From Branchiostoma floridae (taxonomy: Eukaryota > Chordata > Leptocardii > Amphioxiformes > Branchiostomatidae), in assembly GCF_000003815.2 (NCBI RefSeq), contig NC_049988.1, positions 7,511,776 through 7,575,775 of the forward strand: a stretch of 64,000 nt of DNA, written 5' to 3'. Each line of letters starts with the position of its first letter. Positions within the stretch are counted from its first letter, which is position 1. The translations under genes and the position numbers were made by a program. This document shows, piece by piece, positions 59,651 through 64,000 of the stretch. The notes beneath the pieces were generated by a model. That model saw nothing but the letters and a program-made list of their open reading frames with translations. It ran no database searches and was not told where the DNA came from.

Positions 59651-62600
59651 ACGTGATGTTTTCTTGCACTGCTCCGCCCACATTTTCGCCTGGCTCATAC
59701 CTTTTGTCAATAACTAGCACTTCCGCCTACAGCAGTATAAGTATACTGGTACATACACATACGTAAAGAGAGACTATAGCCATTGAAAATTTTACACAAT
59801 ATTTCTTGTTTCTTGAAATATTGCCTTCATTTCATGACAAGTGCAATTGAAAACGATGATTCATTACTGAATTACTACGTGTATGAGCATAGTGATATAA
59901 ATATAAAACCACGAAATACAAATATAAAACTTTATAGTGTAATAACATTTTCTGGGGAGAATCACTTTGAAGCAAAACTGAAATTGTATTCTACGCGAGA
60001 AAAACAAAATGTAAATGGGTTGAAGTCACTGGTATCCATACATGGAAAATAACATATTTGGCCAAACACATGGATGGCCATATATAGACACATCCAAAAT
60101 CATTTAACAATTAGCATCTTCTGGCGGACTTAAAATAATGCGCAACCTAATGAACAAAACTAAACATTCATGTAGACCAACTTTGGTTGTTTTCGTTAAA
60201 GCTATTGACGCATGGGGACTTATACAAGAATGACATTACACTTTACAGTGAAGCTTTCAAATTCATATAAACACACCTGTTGATCACCTGACGTAATCAC
60301 CCTTATAATATCATCATGTGATAAATTCTATCTTCCCATTGGTAGTTTGGTGAATATATGTATCAAGCATTTATGTACTTTGTACTTTGTTTAATGCGAT
60401 TATTATTTAGACTACTAACAGTTAGTTTCGACGCATGTCAGCATATTTGCAAACCCATCAAATAGCTTAAGTAGAAATAGATTAGTTTAGACATTATTTC
60501 CCTTTTGATATATCTATAAATCTCATTTTCCTTCTCTGTCAAGTATACAATTTTGTATACAACTGCTTCACTTTGTTTGCAATTATCCAATGGGCATGAA
60601 CTTGAAATAAATATTATTATTATTATCATTAACGTTACCATTATGGAAACAAATAAATTTAAAGACATCAACGACATGTATGCTAGACATGGGACGGTAA
60701 ACAAAGAACTGCTCCTATGGCGTCCTTGATCGAGCGGTGCTAATAATATACTCTCTCTTGGTGGTTCTGCTGTAAGCCTCCTTATCAGCGCCTAATGTCT
60801 GGACTTATGTTTTCTATATCGTCTGCAGATAAGGTGAAGATATGTCTAACTCCCCGCAAAAGGGAATCAGAGAGGGCGAAACCACTGAGTGTTCGGGAGT
60901 CGACGTAAGATCATTCGCCATGAAAACATTGGACTTCGCCATGGTGACATCTTAATAGGGGTGGCTCGACGATTTTTGACCCAACTTCTTTTTATCTTCG
61001 GCCTCTATCCTCTCTTATTTTGATTATTAATACTGCTTTAGGGTTAAAACCATTTGGCATAGCTTCTGCATTTATTTTTCAAGCGTATATTGCTTTCTGT
61101 ACAAAAGTAATAAGAGTTAGTCTCTTGGTTATTTTCCAGTCAGGTTTGCACAGTTTGTATTAACATTTAAACAACTAAATTCATCTTAGAGTGAACATTA
61201 TTTATGTTGGAAGACTATATTATAAAAAAATGATAGCACTTTACATCCAACACTGGAATTAACACTTTAGGGACTTACCCCTCTACATTTTCTGAAGAAC
61301 TCCGTCGACCTTGTTCACAAAATGAAAGACCTTTATATCTCCAGCAGTGACGTCAGGAACACACCACTTTTGCAGGAGATCTATCAGATGATAATTAGAT
61401 TTATAATGTAGAGCCTGTTTTTGTGGTCGTCAAAAAGAAATCCATCGTATTTTCCGCCAGTTACTAAGGTAAATCGACTATAGTCCACATCGTTAGAAAT
61501 TGACCCGTATAAATGAAGTCGTCAAATAGCCCTGTCAATCATTTGACGTCATCAATCATGTAAGATAAGAAGGCGGGAAAACGTCATACCATACAGAAGT
61601 GTTCTTCAGATGTTTTGCAGTTGTCTGTCAGGGGATACGGAGAGGTGCAAAATATAAACGCTAAAGTCAACAACTTGAGCAAGCAAAACAACAATAAGAG
61701 GATCGGATTCTGTCATGAAGCACTAGTTAACAAACTAGAGATTGTCACTTTCTTATCCTCCATTTCAATTGGTACTTAAACAATGACGACATTCTTGGCA
61801 TTTCATACTACCTTTGCTAAATTGTGAATGTTGTCAACGTTAATTTGAACCATTATTTATACCAATCGTGGTCTTAGAGTTAATGTGTTTTTCACTAAAG
61901 TGATTCAAAATTATCCAATCATTTTCATTTTCTTGCTGTCGTTCGATTTCGACCTACAGCTAACTTTATTTGTGCAAATTATGCTGTAATTTACGTATAT
62001 GAAATTATAATCTGAACTGTTGAATTCGAAATTTAGGGGTATTCAGAATTTCTCCGACTAGCTGTCTGTTTATGTACGTTTGCAAGTACATCACATTGCC
62101 ATACAATACTTCCAATTGAATTGAACACAACTTTATTGTGAGCCTCAGTTTTTTATTTTAAATATGCCCTTACCTCTATCTTGTCCAAATTGATATAGAA
62201 CACATAAATCGTACAGCGAAATAAACATTGAACGCCAGCAAAGGGACCCTCTAAATACCACTGGACGACGTAGTAACATTACATACCCAAATCCATCCCA
62301 TGCAACATGCGCCAAACAACCAGTCCATAAACGTCTCCGTTCAAACATTAATAACCCCCCTCCCACCCTTTTTATTTCTCCGTTCCCTCATCATCACCCG
62401 CTGCACGGTTCATGCCCACAGTATTAGAAAACGATAGAACTATCAATCATTCTTCATGGGTATGGGCTGGCGTAAAAATGACTGATCGACTGTGTCGAGA
62501 AGATGTGAGCTAAAATTAGCTCCTCAGCTTATAAAAGGAGATCACGAAGATACGTTGAACCAACACTGTGACAAAATAATTTGAATTGTTCTGTGGTAGG

Positions 62601-62727
62601 AGTTTAAGTGTATTTTACTAAGTCTGTACATATTTGTTTCTTTATACGTAAAAGTTATTATACTTTGTTGGGAATGTAGGCAAAATTCAACCTACAGTTA
62701 AGTCTAGTACAACGCCATGTAGTTTTA
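59651..62727. other. Intergenic, one LINE tail, otherwise nothing recognised
   Basis: GGGCATGAACTTGAAATAAA with an (ATT)n tail at 60592-60630 is the 3' end of a plus-strand LINE copy, like the one at 52545. I see no exon or RNA gene elsewhere in this interval. Confidence 0.4.
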
Positions 62728-62735
62728 GTACCTAC

Positions 62736-63161
62736 TAGGGCTGGGTACCGGTACAGAAAATTCAGGTCCAGGTCCGGTTCAGGTCTAAAGGATCAGGTCC
62801 AGGTCCGGACCTGAACCTGGACCTGATTCAGTATGACTCATACCAATTGTCCATTTCACTACAAAGAAATCTGGAGTATAAGACTTACACTGGCGTTTTA
62901 AGATCCTACAACGCTAACTGCACCTGTACGATTGACTGTAAACCTTGGTAGAAATTACTATAAACTCTACTCTACTTCACTCTTGTCATTTTCTTCCAAC
63001 TGCAAGCGCCAAAACGTGTGAATGCCTGATAAAATAATATGTTAATTTTCTAATCGGTCCAACATCCGGTCCACCTAATTTTTTCAGGTCCGGTTTTTCT
63101 GGACCGGTCCAATAAGAAAAACCGGTTTTGTACCGGTACGCTGTACCGATACCCAGCCCTA
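62736..63161. mobile_element. hAT-type MITE, 426 bp, 8-bp duplication GTACCTAC
   Basis: The ends TAGGGCTGGGTACCGGTAC and its diverged complement (CCGATACCCAGCCCTA) are inverted. GTACCTAC flanks both sides (62728-62735 and 63162-63169). The interior repeats CAGGTCCAGGTCCGG in a palindromic cluster at 62764-62826 and again as CCGGTCC near the right end. TAGGGCTGGG termini with 8-bp duplications are typical of animal hAT elements. Confidence 0.85.
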
Positions 63162-63169
63162 GTACCTAC

Positions 63170-64000
63170 CAACCCCTTGATTTTGTTCGGGTTTTGCAGT
63201 AGGAATCTTATGGGTTTTCCATAGACTGGGGATAGTACGTTCTATACGTAAGGATACTATGCTTTGTTGTAACCGAAGAAGTATTGTTTCATAAAGTTAT
63301 CACACAAAACAACGGCATCTAGTTTTGTGACCAACAAACCTCTTGATCTTAATTTAGGTCTGACAGGCCCTAAAGCCTACCTGGGGAAGATGTAAGTAAG
63401 AAATTTGGTGGTGAAGGGGTCCATAGATATTGATATAATCAACGAATCCCTGGTTGCAGTTGAATTTTTTTTAGTTCTCCATGAATTTTGATATAACGCT
63501 TTCTTATGCTTTGTTGTAAATATAGAAAGCATTGCGCCCTACAACAAGTCTCGTACAACACCACGCCATCTAGTTTGATTACCAACAGACCCATTGACGT
63601 TGAGAGCTTTATATTATGATAACACGATTCATATCTATAAATCGATAACTTAAGGAATTTCTGATGGCGTCTGAAGGATGAAAATGATATCAGGGCATCG
63701 AAATCAATACATCTTTATTACCTTTCCGATGCAGTCCTGGGTTTACGGGACGAATGAAAACGAGTTACGCTGCACCAGGGAGGTTGATCGGTGGCTAATT
63801 ACAAAATATTGCTTTCATCAGATCTTCGTTCGGGATCGAATGTAGATGTATTCTCAAGGTTAAGTGCAATAGGTTATTCAATAGGTCATGTTTATTTCAT
63901 CTATGCTTGATGATAACGATATTACAGTGTTTCTGTAAGCATCATCTAGGTAGCGCGCGCTCTCAAAAAGACATGGAAGAAGATACGGAATAAAACAACA
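63170..64000. other. Window end, nothing recognised
   Basis: Two loosely similar stretches with CTATGCTTTGTTGTAA (about 63258) and TTATGCTTTGTTGTAA (about 63504) suggest an old direct duplication of about 245 bases. A related copy with TTATACTTTGTTGGGAATG lies near 62660. No gene is seen. Confidence 0.35.

Overview
The window looks like nuclear DNA of an invertebrate deuterostome, most likely an amphioxus (Branchiostoma). This is inferred from chordate-type gene families with short exons and long AT-rich introns, GT-AG splice sites, AATAAA polyadenylation signals, and a dense load of short inverted-repeat (MITE) elements, tRNA- and 5S-derived SINEs and non-LTR retrotransposon tails. No database search was possible, so the species is an inference. 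All recognised protein genes lie on the minus strand. I reassembled them by joining exons by eye at splice sites and checking that codon phases agree.

Layout: 1-2510 has no recognisable exon and ends in a plus-strand AATAAA, so it is probably the long 3' UTR of a gene that starts left of the window. It converges on an SLC35G-like drug/metabolite transporter (coding 3157-4290, 5' UTR intron 4338-5054). From 5.2 to 11.4 kb I see little coding sequence. The main structure there is a long imperfect foldback repeat of about 2 kb (9.1-11.2 kb). Two paralogous Ser/Thr kinase genes of the STK35/PDIK1L type follow: kinase A (11571-14982) and kinase B (20187-24022). Each has four coding exons with the same intron phases and predicts 315 residues. 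Between them is a tandem repeat rich in ATGCAAAT octamers, split by a CR1/Jockey-like retrotransposon fragment with a 15-bp target duplication.

From 27529 to 46797 lies a complete ten-exon gene for phosphatidylinositol-5-phosphate 4-kinase type 2 (PIP4K2, 389 residues). Its CpG-rich promoter is near 46.97 kb and its first intron is about 12 kb. That gene's introns hold most of the identifiable mobile elements: hAT-type MITEs with 8-bp duplications, nested elements with TAA duplications and a GACCCC-ended inverted repeat, a Tigger-type TA-flanked MITE, and a 5S rRNA-derived SINE. The intron 7/exon 8 boundary, which encodes the catalytic loop, has been tandemly copied about five times with a 103-bp period.

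From 47 to 64 kb I find no convincing protein gene. It contains a CA-rich microsatellite, LINE tails, an intact tRNA-Ser(GCU) gene followed by a tandem array of its own 3' half, and a hAT-type MITE at 62.7-63.2 kb.

The recognised genes (transporter, two related kinases, lipid kinase) do not form an operon or an obvious pathway. The points most worth following up are the HGD (non-RD) catalytic loop of kinase A, the exon-edge tandem repeat in PIP4K2, the tRNA-Ser half-gene array, and the mobile elements that sit directly on splice sites of the kinase genes.
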